This document shows, piece by piece, positions 56,004-64,000 of a DNA stretch of 64,000 nucleotides. A program made the translations under genes and the position numbers. Positions within the stretch are counted from its first letter, which is position 1; each line of letters begins with the position of its first letter. Source of the DNA: Leptospira congkakensis (GTDB taxonomy: Bacteria; Spirochaetota; Leptospiria; Leptospirales; Leptospiraceae); assembly GCF_004770265.1 (NCBI RefSeq), contig NZ_RQGQ01000016.1:558001-622000 (forward strand). The letters run 5' to 3'. Below the pieces are notes generated by a model. The model was not told the origin of the DNA. It did not search any database and saw nothing but the letters and a program-made list of their open reading frames with translations.

Positions 56004-56444
56004 ATGAAAAAGGCAGTTTTAACCATTCTAGTTTTGGCACTTACCGCTTCCATTTCTGCTGGAGAATCTTCTTTGATGAATGAAGATCTTGATTCCCTCG
56101 TCAGTCAATATGACAAAGAAACTCTGACTGCCATTTCTAACGAACTTGTGAAACTCGCAAGTGAAGAGGAAGGAATGGGTGAGTTTGATTTAGCTTCAGG
56201 ACATTATACTCGCGCGATAAAAATTAGAGAAGCCATTGGGATGACTGAACACAAAAGTTTTGCTTCTATCCAATACCTTGCAAGTTTAGCTTATTCCAAA
56301 GCTGGTCATTTTTGTGAAGCATCTACACATGCTAAAAAAGCAAGTGATGCATTCCGTTTACACGGGATTTCTAAATTCGAACAAAAAGCAAGTGATGATC
56401 ACAAAGAATATGCACGAGCTTGTGCAGTTGTGGCATTCAAATAA
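56004..56444 (+). CDS. Small secreted TPR-like protein under a sigma-54 promoter
   Basis: 146 residues. GGAGGG precedes the ATG. The signal peptide ends near ISAGES. The mature 125 residues are helical, and two helix pairs (LASGHYTRAIKIREAIG, and QYLASLAYSKAGHFCEASTHAKKA) follow the TPR spacing of small and aromatic residues. Two cysteines are in the repeats. Probably a periplasmic interaction protein. It is a single-gene unit and its perfect -24/-12 promoter suggests expression under nitrogen or another RpoN-linked stress. Confidence 0.8.
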   Translation: MKKAVLTILVLALTASISAGESSLMNEDLDSLVSQYDKETLTAISNELVKLASEEEGMGEFDLASGHYTRAIKIREAIGMTEHKSFASIQYLASLAYSKAGHFCEASTHAKKASDAFRLHGISKFEQKASDDHKEYARACAVVAFK

Positions 56445-56502
56445 CAACAATATGTAATGATTCTTTCTAGAGATGGTTACCCTTTTTTGATTCTTCTTCG
56501 AA

Positions 56503-57237
56503 TCAATCCAACTTCACGTGGTTGTACACGTGGGGTTGGAATTCTTTTTTCCCATATTTCAATTTAGCTTTTTCAAATAAACTAGACTTGGTGTAGGGAA
56601 GGTCTGACTCCCATGCGATTCCAAAATTAGCTTCCGCATATCCTGATTCGTACTGTAAGGGAAAGATAGATTTTCCATCATAATAATATAATAAGTTATG
56701 ATCTTTGGAGCGAATGTTTTGGGACGGAAGATCGGAACAAGGAAATGATTTTTTCCAATCTTTGCCGCGAGGGATAGTATCTACTTTTTCCTTTGATTTA
56801 CATTCAAATTCTGTAATGGAGTTTGTTTTGAATAAAACCCAATCTCCAGACTTTTCAAAACTTCCTGTTCCTTCTTTGAATTGAAATTCTGAATGATCTT
56901 TGTAAACTTTCCATTCACTCCAAGTTTTTACGAATTTAGAATTAGATTGTAAATGGATTTCTTCCTGCCAATACAGTTGGTAATCTTTGGATCCGAATGC
57001 AGATTTTTTTTCTGTAGGTCTTTGGTAAGTTCCAAGTGAGATTTTTTGATCTCTTGGAAAATCGGAAGGAATCGTTCTGATCCATTCCATCTTGGGAACA
57101 CATTGTATTAAAACGAGGAGTGAGAGAAAACCGGAAAGAATGAAACTAATTCTTTCCAGTCGTTTCTTGTAGATCCTACTTCTCTGAAGTGAAGGTTTAG
57201 AATTGGAAGTAGATAAAATCTTGTCCACCATCTCCAA
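56503..57237 (-). CDS. Putative lipoprotein following the MBOAT gene
   Basis: 244 residues if the ATG at 57237 is used; the next ATG two codons later is equally possible. A basic N-terminus leads to a hydrophobic stretch ending in LVLIQC (Cys46), an acceptable lipobox but far from the N-terminus. The mature part is rich in Trp, Lys and Ser and beta-like, with no recognised domain. Its 5' end overlaps the MBOAT gene by 41 bases in another frame, so the two are probably co-translated. Confidence 0.65.
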   Translation of the reverse strand: MEMVDKILSTSNSKPSLQRSRIYKKRLERISFILSGFLSLLVLIQCVPKMEWIRTIPSDFPRDQKISLGTYQRPTEKKSAFGSKDYQLYWQEEIHLQSNSKFVKTWSEWKVYKDHSEFQFKEGTGSFEKSGDWVLFKTNSITEFECKSKEKVDTIPRGKDWKKSFPCSDLPSQNIRSKDHNLLYYYDGKSIFPLQYESGYAEANFGIAWESDLPYTKSSLFEKAKLKYGKKEFQPHVYNHVKLD

Positions 57238-58624
57238 AAATTCCGAGTAATAACAAAATAACTACTGCAAGGAAAGGAAGGAGGATATTTTGATAAGGTT
57301 TCAGTTTTTCATACACAAAGTTTGAATATTGGAACCAGTTAAACATCAAACCAAGAGCAATGAAAGTTGGTAGTTCATCCACTCGGCTAAGAGTTTCTCC
57401 GGTGTTACGAAAAGTTAATACACCTTTAAAAATTTCATAGGCTACATTCATCGATTCATCGCCACGTGCGGCGGCTCGGAAAAAAACACCAGAAAAAGTG
57501 AAGATAATAAACACAACGATGGTTCGAATGATTCCCACAAATGGAAGGGTATCAGGAAGGAATTTCTTTTTTCCTCGGTGTAAATACAAAGACCTTTCAA
57601 TCCAAATGAGCGCTCCTAAATAAGCTCCCCAAAATACAAAGGCCCAGTTGGCACCATGCCAAAGTCCCCCGAGGCACATAGTGATGAACGAGTTTACATT
57701 GGAACGAAAGATCGAACCTTTGCTACCGCCGAGTGGGATATAAATATAATCCCTGAGCCAAGAAGAAAGAGTGATATGCCATCTAGACCAAAGTTCCCGA
57801 AACGATTGGGAAAAAAACGGTCCTTGGAAGTTTTCTGGAATTTCATACCCAAGTAAATTTGCCGATCCACGTGCCATATCTGTATATCCTGAGAAGTCAC
57901 AATACACTTGTATGGCGAAGGCAAGAACACTGAAAAATATCGAAAAACTGTCGAATTTTGCAGGATCCATAAAGATAGGAGAAATGATCGGTGAAATGTT
58001 TTCTGCGATGATTACTTTCTTAAAAAGACCACCAATGATTAGAAAAAGACCTTTTTTCATTCGGTCTGAATCGATGGTAGGGTTGTCTAGTTGCGGAAGA
58101 AAATCTTGGGACCGCATGATGGGGCCCGCGATCAATTGAGGGAAGAAAAGAATGAAGAGAAAGTAGTCCACGGCGGACATTCTTTTTTCTATGATTCCTC
58201 TATGGATGTCTACCTGCACGGCAATGATTTGGAAGGTATAAAAACTAATTGCTAGAGGTAAAAAGATACTCCAAGATCCAGAGATTTCTTTGAACACCGG
58301 ATAACCTGTGAGCGAATACAACGATCCTGTAAAGAAGTAGAAATATTTAAAAAAACCTAAATTGATTAAGTTTAAAGCGACAATGGTAAATAATAAACGG
58401 TGATAAGGTTTACCTTTCTCTTTTCGATTAAAAATCCATTCACTAAATCCAAAATTGATAAGGATTACGAGAAGGAAGTGAAATAAAAAAGGAAAACTGA
58501 AATACGCATAAAAAATTAAGGAAGAGAGAACCAGTAATGGTTTTCTTCCTTTTTGTGGGATATTCCAGTAAATTAAATATGTAAACGCAAAAAGAATTAA
58601 ATAAGGAATAGAGTTAAATAACAT
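57197..58624 (-). CDS. MBOAT family O-acyltransferase (AlgI-like)
   Basis: 475 residues with about ten transmembrane helices. The family signature region is LSSWLRDYIYIPLGG, and the catalytic His lies in GGLWHGANWAF. It transfers acyl groups, usually acetate, from the cytosol to an envelope polysaccharide. A partner of the AlgJ/AlgX or DltD type is often next door, and the lipoprotein gene at 56503 could play that part, but it lacks a visible SGNH motif. Acetylation of a surface glycan is the likely role. Confidence 0.9.
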   Translation of the reverse strand: MLFNSIPYLILFAFTYLIYWNIPQKGRKPLLVLSSLIFYAYFSFPFLFHFLLVILINFGFSEWIFNRKEKGKPYHRLLFTIVALNLINLGFFKYFYFFTGSLYSLTGYPVFKEISGSWSIFLPLAISFYTFQIIAVQVDIHRGIIEKRMSAVDYFLFILFFPQLIAGPIMRSQDFLPQLDNPTIDSDRMKKGLFLIIGGLFKKVIIAENISPIISPIFMDPAKFDSFSIFFSVLAFAIQVYCDFSGYTDMARGSANLLGYEIPENFQGPFFSQSFRELWSRWHITLSSWLRDYIYIPLGGSKGSIFRSNVNSFITMCLGGLWHGANWAFVFWGAYLGALIWIERSLYLHRGKKKFLPDTLPFVGIIRTIVVFIIFTFSGVFFRAAARGDESMNVAYEIFKGVLTFRNTGETLSRVDELPTFIALGLMFNWFQYSNFVYEKLKPYQNILLPFLAVVILLLLGIFGDGGQDFIYFQF

Positions 58625-58643
58625 TGATTAGTTGGCCTTGAAA

Positions 58644-59642
58644 TTATAGATCCCAAAGATAAAGAAATTTTGCGTTGGTACCTGTTCCGAGGATTTTATC
58701 AGCAATTCCTAAGGAAAAAGGGTTTTTATTGGAATCAGTAGCTTGGTAGATATTATCTACACGACCTTTCCCTCTTTGGTAAGTGATGACACGTGGATTT
58801 CCGTTACGATTTCCTTGGAATTTTGGATGTTGCATCGTTTGGTAAACAAAGTCATCAAAGTATCCGATGAAATCAATCATCCCTTCTTTTTTAGCTTGTT
58901 CAGCAGTGAAAATCCTTCCGTCACAAATTTCTTTGAGGCGAGCCTCCGAAACGTTTGATCTTCCTTTTTTAACAACTTCAAAAAAACGACCATACAAACT
59001 ATCGATGATGGATTGGAGAATTTTTCTTTGTTCTGGGGTCATCTCCGTAAGAGGGGAACCAAGTGCTTTATTTGGACCAGAAGTAAAAGATTGATCTTTA
59101 ACTCCAATTTTATCCAAACCTTCTTTTACATTGAAACCAGACATGATGACACCGACAGATCCTGTAACAGTTGTTGGGTGAGCGCCAATGGCATCTGTAG
59201 CCATCGCTATGTAGTAGGCTCCACTGGCCGCTGTATCCATAAATCCTGCAAACACTGGAATGGATTTTCTAGTTTTAAATTTTAAAACTTCTTGGTAAAT
59301 GATGTCACTAGCAGTAACAGTTCCACCTGGTGAGTTGATTTTTAAAATCACAGCTTTTACATCTGGATCTCGTTCTGCATATTTCAGGGATTCTTTGACC
59401 CGAGCTACCATCGATTCTGTTGGTGGGCCAAAAAAAGATTCTTTGGAATCATCAGAAATCATTCCTTCGATGGAGATGATTACGATTTTTTCTTGATCCC
59501 TTCCAGCGATCAGTTTCTCTTCGAAATCAGCCTTGCCACTTTGCGGTAACAAGTTCATACTGTTCCCAATGACACACGATTCGGTAAAAAGAACCGAAAA
59601 CAGAACGACACAAACGAAAAGAAAAGGCTTTCTTGAAGGCAT
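58644..59642 (-). CDS. sppA: Signal peptide peptidase SppA-type serine protease, lipoprotein-anchored
   Basis: 332 residues from the ATG at 59642, which has AAAGG five bases upstream; longer starts run antisense into the mutarotase gene. The N-terminal signal ends in LFTESC (Cys23). The core has KINSPGGTV, the nucleophile Ser140 (TAASGAYYIA), GSVGVI and the general-base Lys192 (SGPNKALGSPL). The Ser-Lys spacing of 52 equals that of Bacillus SppA (147 and 199). It clears signal peptides left in the membrane. Most SppA proteins have a membrane helix rather than a lipid anchor, so the lipobox is worth noting. Confidence 0.88.
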   Translation of the reverse strand: MPSRKPFLFVCVVLFSVLFTESCVIGNSMNLLPQSGKADFEEKLIAGRDQEKIVIISIEGMISDDSKESFFGPPTESMVARVKESLKYAERDPDVKAVILKINSPGGTVTASDIIYQEVLKFKTRKSIPVFAGFMDTAASGAYYIAMATDAIGAHPTTVTGSVGVIMSGFNVKEGLDKIGVKDQSFTSGPNKALGSPLTEMTPEQRKILQSIIDSLYGRFFEVVKKGRSNVSEARLKEICDGRIFTAEQAKKEGMIDFIGYFDDFVYQTMQHPKFQGNRNGNPRVITYQRGKGRVDNIYQATDSNKNPFSLGIADKILGTGTNAKFLYLWDL

Positions 59643-59697
59643 ACAAACCTTTCTAAGATGGCAAACTATGACTTCAATCATTTTTGGGAGATAAATC

Positions 59698-60594
59698 TTG
59701 TACCAACTGAAAACAAAACAGTCTAGTTTTGAGACCCACCCAACAGGTGGCGGCCAATGGCTCGGTTTGCATCTTCTCTCACCTGTGGATGGAAAACCCG
59801 TTTCTGTGGTTTCTGGGCACAGGGCCCCCGATCCTTTTTTTGCTTCTGGGTCCTTTTTGATGTTTCCTTGGGTCAATCGTTTAGAACCCAATCCTTGGGC
59901 CAGGGAGCCGTTTTATCCAAGCACTCACTGGCTGACCGATGGAAACGGAATCCCTCTCCACGGCCTTTATCACAACCTTCCCAGACATTTGGTAAAAGAA
60001 GAAATCGGTAACGAAAAATCTTACGCCGAGTTTGAAATGGAAATCCCTCCCAGTTGGAAGGGGAGTTTATTATCTAAAATCCAGATTAGAGAATGTTACC
60101 ATCTTTTCCCATCGGAATTAAAAATCATCTACCGATTGCAAAACGAGTCTGATACAGAATTTCCTTTTGCACTCGGCATCCATCCATACTTTCGTTGGAA
60201 CGAAGATGAATCTATAGATGATTTATTTTTATTTGGATCAGGGTTTCATAAAGTTAAGTTAGGAGATTATTTACTTCCAGAAAAAATTCAGAATGATGTT
60301 ACTGTTTTGAATTCAGAAGAAACACTTGTCGGAAAAAATTTAGATGATCTATATGCATCCATTGATGGAGAAAATTCTTATATTGGTCTATTCTCTATGA
60401 ATAAAAAAGAAAAACTCATCATACAAGGTGGTGATTTTTATCAAGTATATATACCACAAGATAGAAGGTCTATAGCGATAGAACCTATGACGGGAACTGG
60501 GAATTTTTTACATTTCCCTGGTGGTAATCCTAAAACCATCAGACCAAACTCAGAAAAACAGATAGAATTTTCGATTCGATTGGATCGTTTTTAA
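59698..60594 (+). CDS. Aldose 1-epimerase/mutarotase-like protein
   Basis: 298 residues beginning at TTG with GGGAG seven bases upstream; no ATG fits. The beta-supersandwich fold has conserved residues in NRLEPNPW, the active-site His of IPLHGL, the second His in GIHPYFRW, and the general-base Glu region AIEPMTGTGN. The substrate may be glucose, galactose or, as in YeaD-type proteins, a phosphorylated hexose. Divergent from sppA with a 55-base gap. Confidence 0.87.
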   Translation: MYQLKTKQSSFETHPTGGGQWLGLHLLSPVDGKPVSVVSGHRAPDPFFASGSFLMFPWVNRLEPNPWAREPFYPSTHWLTDGNGIPLHGLYHNLPRHLVKEEIGNEKSYAEFEMEIPPSWKGSLLSKIQIRECYHLFPSELKIIYRLQNESDTEFPFALGIHPYFRWNEDESIDDLFLFGSGFHKVKLGDYLLPEKIQNDVTVLNSEETLVGKNLDDLYASIDGENSYIGLFSMNKKEKLIIQGGDFYQVYIPQDRRSIAIEPMTGTGNFLHFPGGNPKTIRPNSEKQIEFSIRLDRF

Positions 60595-60651
60595 AAAAAT
60601 ACAATCTCTTCGGCGAACAATCTGTCTAATGTAAGAGAGGTTAGTCCAACA

Positions 60652-60861
60652 ATGTCAGATGCACTAGTGAATACATGCAAACAAATCAGTAAAAATCTAT
60701 TGGAGATCAAGTATTTCGCTGAAAAGAAAAACACTAGCAGAACCTCTGTTTATCGTGCTTTACAAGATAAAAAAATCAATGAGGTTGTTATTGGTAAAAA
60801 CTCTCGTTTTATCATCTTGGATGATTCTGCGAAGAAGTGGAAACCTGGTAGACAGTCCTAA
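60652..60861 (+). CDS. Small putative DNA-binding protein
   Basis: 69 residues, basic. GAGAGG lies nine bases before the ATG. A possible helix-turn-helix is seen at KYFAEKKNTSRTSVYRALQD, where SRTSVYRAL resembles a recognition helix. The C-terminal part could form a wing (VVIGKNSRFIILDD). No family is recognised. Its last 50 bases overlap the convergent 284-residue gene. Confidence 0.65.
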   Translation: MSDALVNTCKQISKNLLEIKYFAEKKNTSRTSVYRALQDKKINEVVIGKNSRFIILDDSAKKWKPGRQS

Positions 60862-61666
60862 ATTCTAATTCATTTCCTAATAGATTCGGTTCCATCCATT
60901 CAGATTGGATTTGTGGACTAATCGTTTGCCAAATTTCATTTGGAATTTGATTTCTAATAGATTCTGGTATTGTGGAATGAAATCCAAAATAGGATAACAG
61001 GTATTCGTCGCTCTTGGTTTCCAGCAGATATCCAAGAAAACTGTAGTAAACCTTCCCTAAACTTTCATCAGAATGTTTATCTCTTGTTTTGATATACATT
61101 TCGGCAAACTTAGGGTAAGGTGTTTTGAAAACTTTTTTTGTCAGCCGGTAGGTGATGGTTTTTAAATAACCGGTTCGAAAGTAGAGTTTCTTTTCACCTT
61201 CGTAGCTTTGTAAATGTGCATTTGGTAAAAGATTCAATTTTGATTCTAATTCCAAATCCATGCTGATCTTTGTGAATCCCAAATTCAACCAAACAAGTGA
61301 AATGGGTTTGTTCCAGAAATCATTCCAAAGTTCTTTGACAAAGTTTTGTTTTGTCTGATTCTTTCCATAAAAAATATAACTTCGTATGGTTTCCGTTAGT
61401 TTGTCTTTTTCTTTTCGCGAATACCAATTTGAGAAAAAATATAAAAAAAGAGCATTCCAAAATCGTAAGGGAACCAGGAACTCTAATTCCAATCTAGATC
61501 TTCCTAGTGCTAATGGTTCTGTTTTCCAACCGAGAACAATGGTAGGCCTTAGATTTTGAAATCTAGAATCATCCCATTCGATACAGAATTGTTTTAAATC
61601 TGTCTCTGTCATAGGGAGATGTTCTAATGAAATAGAGATAAAAAGTGTTTTTTGGAATTTCCGCAT
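60812..61666 (-). CDS. Hypothetical protein
   Basis: 284 residues, rich in Leu, Phe, Tyr and Trp, with no signal peptide or clear membrane helix; the short stretch FWNALFLYFFSNWY is aromatic but too short and polar-flanked to be a certain helix. No motif or domain recognised. It converges with the small DNA-binding protein gene with a 50-base overlap and is divergent from the LOG-family gene 34 bases away. Confidence 0.65.
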   Translation of the reverse strand: MRKFQKTLFISISLEHLPMTETDLKQFCIEWDDSRFQNLRPTIVLGWKTEPLALGRSRLELEFLVPLRFWNALFLYFFSNWYSRKEKDKLTETIRSYIFYGKNQTKQNFVKELWNDFWNKPISLVWLNLGFTKISMDLELESKLNLLPNAHLQSYEGEKKLYFRTGYLKTITYRLTKKVFKTPYPKFAEMYIKTRDKHSDESLGKVYYSFLGYLLETKSDEYLLSYFGFHSTIPESIRNQIPNEIWQTISPQIQSEWMEPNLLGNELEFRTVYQVSTSSQNHPR

Positions 61667-61700
61667 TTTTTATTCCAATCGGTCGATCTAAGATAACAAG

Positions 61701-62465
61701 ATGACTGATTTAGCGTTTGAGAACCAAAATTTTTTATGGGGAAATGAAGCCGGCCCCGTCCGCATCCTTTCGGAATACCTCCATCCCAAAACGGAATTCC
61801 AAACCCAAGGGATCACGGATACAATCGTTGTATTTGGATCGGCAAGGATCCCTGCACCGGAAACACAGAAATCAAATCCACCCACAGCCCTCGAGAATCT
61901 AAGCAATTATTATGCAGAAGCCACCGCTTTTGCGAAACTGATTTCCGAATGGGCAGAGACATTAAAATCAGAAAGGCCTGGTCGTAATCTTAATATTTGC
62001 ACAGGTGGTGGACCTGGAATTATGGAAGCCGGGAACCGAGGGGCAAGGGAAGCGGGAGCCAAATCAGTGGCCCTTAATATCGTCCTTCCGCACGAACAAC
62101 ATGTGAATCCTTATGTGGATCCGGAACTGGCTTTCGAGTTTCATTATTTTTTTATGAGAAAACTTTGGTTTATGAAGGCTTGTCGGGGGATGGTTGCCTT
62201 TCCTGGTGGGTTTGGAACCTTCGATGAATTATTTGAAACACTGACCCTCGTCCAAACGGGCAAAAAATCTAAAATCCCCATCCTTCTCTATGGAAAGGAA
62301 TTTTGGACCCAAGTGATCAATTTCAAAAAACTCGCGGAGATGCGCCTGATTTCGGAAGAAGATCTGGATTTATTTGGGTTTGCAGACAGCCCAGAGGAAG
62401 CACTTCGATTCTTTCAGGAAAAGATTCGTTTCGAATTGACCCATTCCACGGGTACAAAAACATAG
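61701..62465 (+). CDS. LOG family protein (TIGR00730-type Rossmann fold)
   Basis: 254 residues. Motifs GGGPGIMEAGNRGA and PGGFGTFDELFETLT are the conserved PGGxGTxxE and GGG signatures of nucleoside-monophosphate phosphoribohydrolases (LOG), long misnamed lysine decarboxylases. VVFGSARIP begins the fold. Family members cleave AMP or other nucleotides to base and ribose phosphate; this one has an extra N-terminal 40 residues. It is followed by rpmB after 18 bases. Confidence 0.9.
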   Translation: MTDLAFENQNFLWGNEAGPVRILSEYLHPKTEFQTQGITDTIVVFGSARIPAPETQKSNPPTALENLSNYYAEATAFAKLISEWAETLKSERPGRNLNICTGGGPGIMEAGNRGAREAGAKSVALNIVLPHEQHVNPYVDPELAFEFHYFFMRKLWFMKACRGMVAFPGGFGTFDELFETLTLVQTGKKSKIPILLYGKEFWTQVINFKKLAEMRLISEEDLDLFGFADSPEEALRFFQEKIRFELTHSTGTKT

Positions 62466-62483
62466 CGAAACAAGGTAATAATT

Positions 62484-62768
62484 ATGGCTAGAACATGTGT
62501 AGTAACCGGAAAAGGAACGACGGCAGGGAACAACGTATCCCATTCTCATAAAAAGAACCGCCGTATCTGGAAGGTGAATGTGATCACAAAGAAAATCTTT
62601 TTAGAAGACGAGAACCGCTGGGTTCGCGTTAAGATTTCTACACGTGCTTTGCGAACTCTTCGTAAAAAAGGTTTGAAAGTGGCAATTAAAGACCACGGCG
62701 GCGATATCACCGCAATCACTCCTAAAAAATACGTAGGGATCACTCCAAAAGCACAACCAGCAGCTTAA
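62484..62768 (+). CDS. rpmB: 50S ribosomal protein L28
   Basis: 94 residues. [20 protein letters not shown] and KNRRIW are characteristic of L28, though the usual zinc-binding Cys pairs are reduced to one Cys (TCVVTG). AAGG lies upstream of the ATG. The C-terminal KYVGITPK tail extends the protein beyond the standard 78-80 residues. It lies between the LOG gene and nth. A hairpin overlaps its stop codon. Confidence 0.96.
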   Translation: MARTCVVTGKGTTAGNNVSHSHKKNRRIWKVNVITKKIFLEDENRWVRVKISTRALRTLRKKGLKVAIKDHGGDITAITPKKYVGITPKAQPAA

Positions 62769-62784
62769 GTTTTTTAAGCTTTTT
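62762..62784 (+). terminator. Hairpin over the rpmB stop codon, with T-run
   Basis: AGCTTAA (62762-62768) pairs with TTAAGCT (62774-62780) around a five-base loop, then TTTT. The rpmB stop TAA is in the first arm, so ribosomes reaching the stop would disturb it. It may terminate the rpmB transcript or partly limit nth expression downstream. Confidence 0.6.
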
Positions 62785-62790
62785 GGTGGA

Positions 62791-63432
62791 TTGAAACAAT
62801 CCAGAAAAACACCAACTGTCACCGAAGTCTACCGTCTCCTAGAGGCGGAGTTCGGTGAAGTAGAAACTCCCCTCACGTTTACAAAACCTTATGAATTGGC
62901 CATAGCTGTCATCCTCAGTGCACAGTGTACGGACGAACGTGTCAATACAGTCACACCTGAACTCTTTCGTACCTTTCCCACTCTTGAATCTTTTGCGAGT
63001 GCTCCTCTCCCAGCCATAGAGAAAAAAATCTTTTCTACGGGATTTTATAAAAACAAAGCTAAAAGCATCCAAGGTTTTGCGCGGATGGTTCTTTCTGAAT
63101 TTGGCGGTGAAATTCCAAAAACAATGGAGGAGGCCATCAAACTTCCTGGGTTTGGAAGAAAAACTGCCAATGTGGTTCTTGCAGAGATTTATGGAGTGGT
63201 AGAAGGGTTTGTTGTGGATACCCATGTGAAACGTCTTACCAAACGATTGGGTTTCACAAAAAAAACAGATCCCGTTCAAATTGAACGGGAGATGATGAAA
63301 ATCACACCTAAGGAGATTTGCCGAAACCTATCTCTGTACCTAATATTTCTCGGTCGTAAGAATTGCCAAGCCCGCCGAACATTTTGTTCGACTTGTCCTC
63401 TTTCTTCCCTATGTCCTTCGTTTTCGGAGTAG
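62791..63432 (+). CDS. nth: Endonuclease III
   Basis: 213 residues beginning at TTG; a GGTGG lies almost against it, so initiation looks inefficient, and the protein length agrees with E. coli Nth. DNA glycosylase and AP lyase of base excision repair. The helix-hairpin-helix is LPGFGRKTANVV with catalytic Lys124, and catalytic Asp143 is in VDTHVKRL. The [4Fe-4S] cluster is Cys192-x6-Cys199-x2-Cys202-x5-Cys208. Its last 125 bases overlap an antisense gene. Confidence 0.95.
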   Translation: MKQSRKTPTVTEVYRLLEAEFGEVETPLTFTKPYELAIAVILSAQCTDERVNTVTPELFRTFPTLESFASAPLPAIEKKIFSTGFYKNKAKSIQGFARMVLSEFGGEIPKTMEEAIKLPGFGRKTANVVLAEIYGVVEGFVVDTHVKRLTKRLGFTKKTDPVQIEREMMKITPKEICRNLSLYLIFLGRKNCQARRTFCSTCPLSSLCPSFSE

Positions 63433-63988
63433 GTTTCTCTAAACCTTCTTCGGTTTCAGATTCCTTTCTTTGTTTCCAAGAACGGTTGCGATCTGTTAAG
63501 TTAATGGATTCTAATTTATAATCCAAACGAATTAAGTTTCGTTTGCGAAAGAACAAATTCAAAGTGCCAAGCCTTCCATAATCTTTCGGGCATTCAATTT
63601 GGTGTACATTCGATAAATAACGAAACCGAGCTTGTGGTTTTCCTTCTACAAGTAGGAAGAGGGGAAGTTCGGGATGGTTTTGCCAAGGAAGGAGAGGGAT
63701 TTTGGTTTCATCATCAGCATTCACATAAACAATCCAACCATCATAATCTTCAATATTTTTGATATCAATGAGTTCCTGGATGGAACCTAAACCAAGTTTT
63801 ACGGGGCCATGGTTCATCTCTCTGGGTTTCCCAAGTGTAAATCCATCAAAAGGAAATTCTAAAGGTTTGTCTTTAGGTGTAAAAGGATACAACATGTAAC
63901 CTTTGCCTCTTTTTAAATCCAAATCCATTTTTTCTCTTTCGACAAATCCGAGGAGGGCACTAAGACCCCCGCGGCCTTCCTCATCCAT
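63308..63988 (-). CDS. Hypothetical protein, start uncertain near the window edge
   Basis: 226 residues if the ATG at 63988 is used. The frame appears open to the window edge, so the true start may lie beyond it, and an ATG at 63928 is another option. No signal peptide. The middle contains YDGWIVYVNADDETKI and LPLFLLVEGK, a compact alpha/beta region, and the C-terminus is Lys/Glu-rich and probably disordered. No family recognised. The end runs 125 bases antisense into nth, encoding the Lys-rich tail. Confidence 0.6.
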   Translation of the reverse strand: MDEEGRGGLSALLGFVEREKMDLDLKRGKGYMLYPFTPKDKPLEFPFDGFTLGKPREMNHGPVKLGLGSIQELIDIKNIEDYDGWIVYVNADDETKIPLLPWQNHPELPLFLLVEGKPQARFRYLSNVHQIECPKDYGRLGTLNLFFRKRNLIRLDYKLESINLTDRNRSWKQRKESETEEGLEKPTPKTKDIGKKEDKSNKMFGGLGNSYDREILGTEIGFGKSP

Positions 63989-64000
63989 CTTTGTAAAAAG

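Noticed and set aside
55702..56040. 112-codon leftward open frame over the tandem repeats and sigma-54 promoter
   Set aside because: Its content is explained by the repeats, the promoter and the start of the secreted protein gene; no ribosome site is evident.
61701..62465. Lysine decarboxylase name for the PGGxGTxxE protein
   Set aside because: The motif is that of LOG nucleotide phosphoribohydrolases; no PLP-decarboxylase features are present.
1..64000. Insertion sequences, prophage or CRISPR arrays
   Set aside because: No transposase, integrase, Cas gene or regularly spaced repeat was found; the only tandem repeat has two units.

Overview
The window looks like chromosomal DNA from a spirochaete of the genus Leptospira, most likely from the saprophytic (L. 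biflexa-like) side. The base composition is AT-rich. Many short lipoproteins carry relaxed spirochaetal lipoboxes. There is a FecR/DUF4384 cluster, a giant 'Lepto_longest'-type protein, DUF4254 next to a heptosyltransferase, and a DUF5939 adenylate cyclase. The assignment rests on gene content only; no database search was possible.

Layout. 1-5.4 kb: a truncated lipoprotein gene, tRNA-Gly(GCC), the tig-clpP-clpX proteostasis operon closed by hairpins, then a class B1 metallo-beta-lactamase gene. 5.4-16.6 kb: tatA-tatC-(SpoIIE-like), a degenerate hybrid histidine kinase, a serine hydrolase, a PCuAC/Sco copper pair, an M3 oligopeptidase, a DCC protein, a GT39 glycosyltransferase and a membrane-anchored PHP protein. 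Several neighbouring genes converge with overlapping 3' ends. 16.6-19.7 kb: a leftward FecR, DUF4384, small lipoprotein and secreted protein operon, with a hairpin over one of the ribosome binding sites.

19.8-38.4 kb is the most unusual part. It is one tightly packed rightward operon of ten genes: a TolC-like outer-membrane factor, three lipoproteins, a five-helix membrane protein, a periplasmic adaptor, two very different RND-family pumps (the second short and without the proton-relay Asp), a 2094-residue secreted protein ending in an intact M23/LytM peptidase domain, and a last lipoprotein. The architecture is that of a tripartite efflux machine adapted to a dedicated envelope task. I infer, but cannot prove, that it handles or assembles the giant protein. 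A GC-rich, strongly folded element of about 100 bp closes the operon.

38.5-48.4 kb: adenylate cyclase and GH5 hydrolase, O-antigen ligase-like protein, GT4 and GT9 glycosyltransferases and DUF4254, a surface-polysaccharide neighbourhood. 48.5-64 kb: NRDE/TANGO2, rhomboid-lplA-glyA, an MBL-fold hydrolase with a class A penicillin-binding protein, a pair of 68-bp tandem repeats, a near-perfect sigma-54 promoter in front of a small secreted TPR-like protein, MBOAT acyltransferase, SppA, a mutarotase-like protein, LOG-family protein, rpmB and nth. No rRNA, insertion sequence, prophage or CRISPR array was seen.
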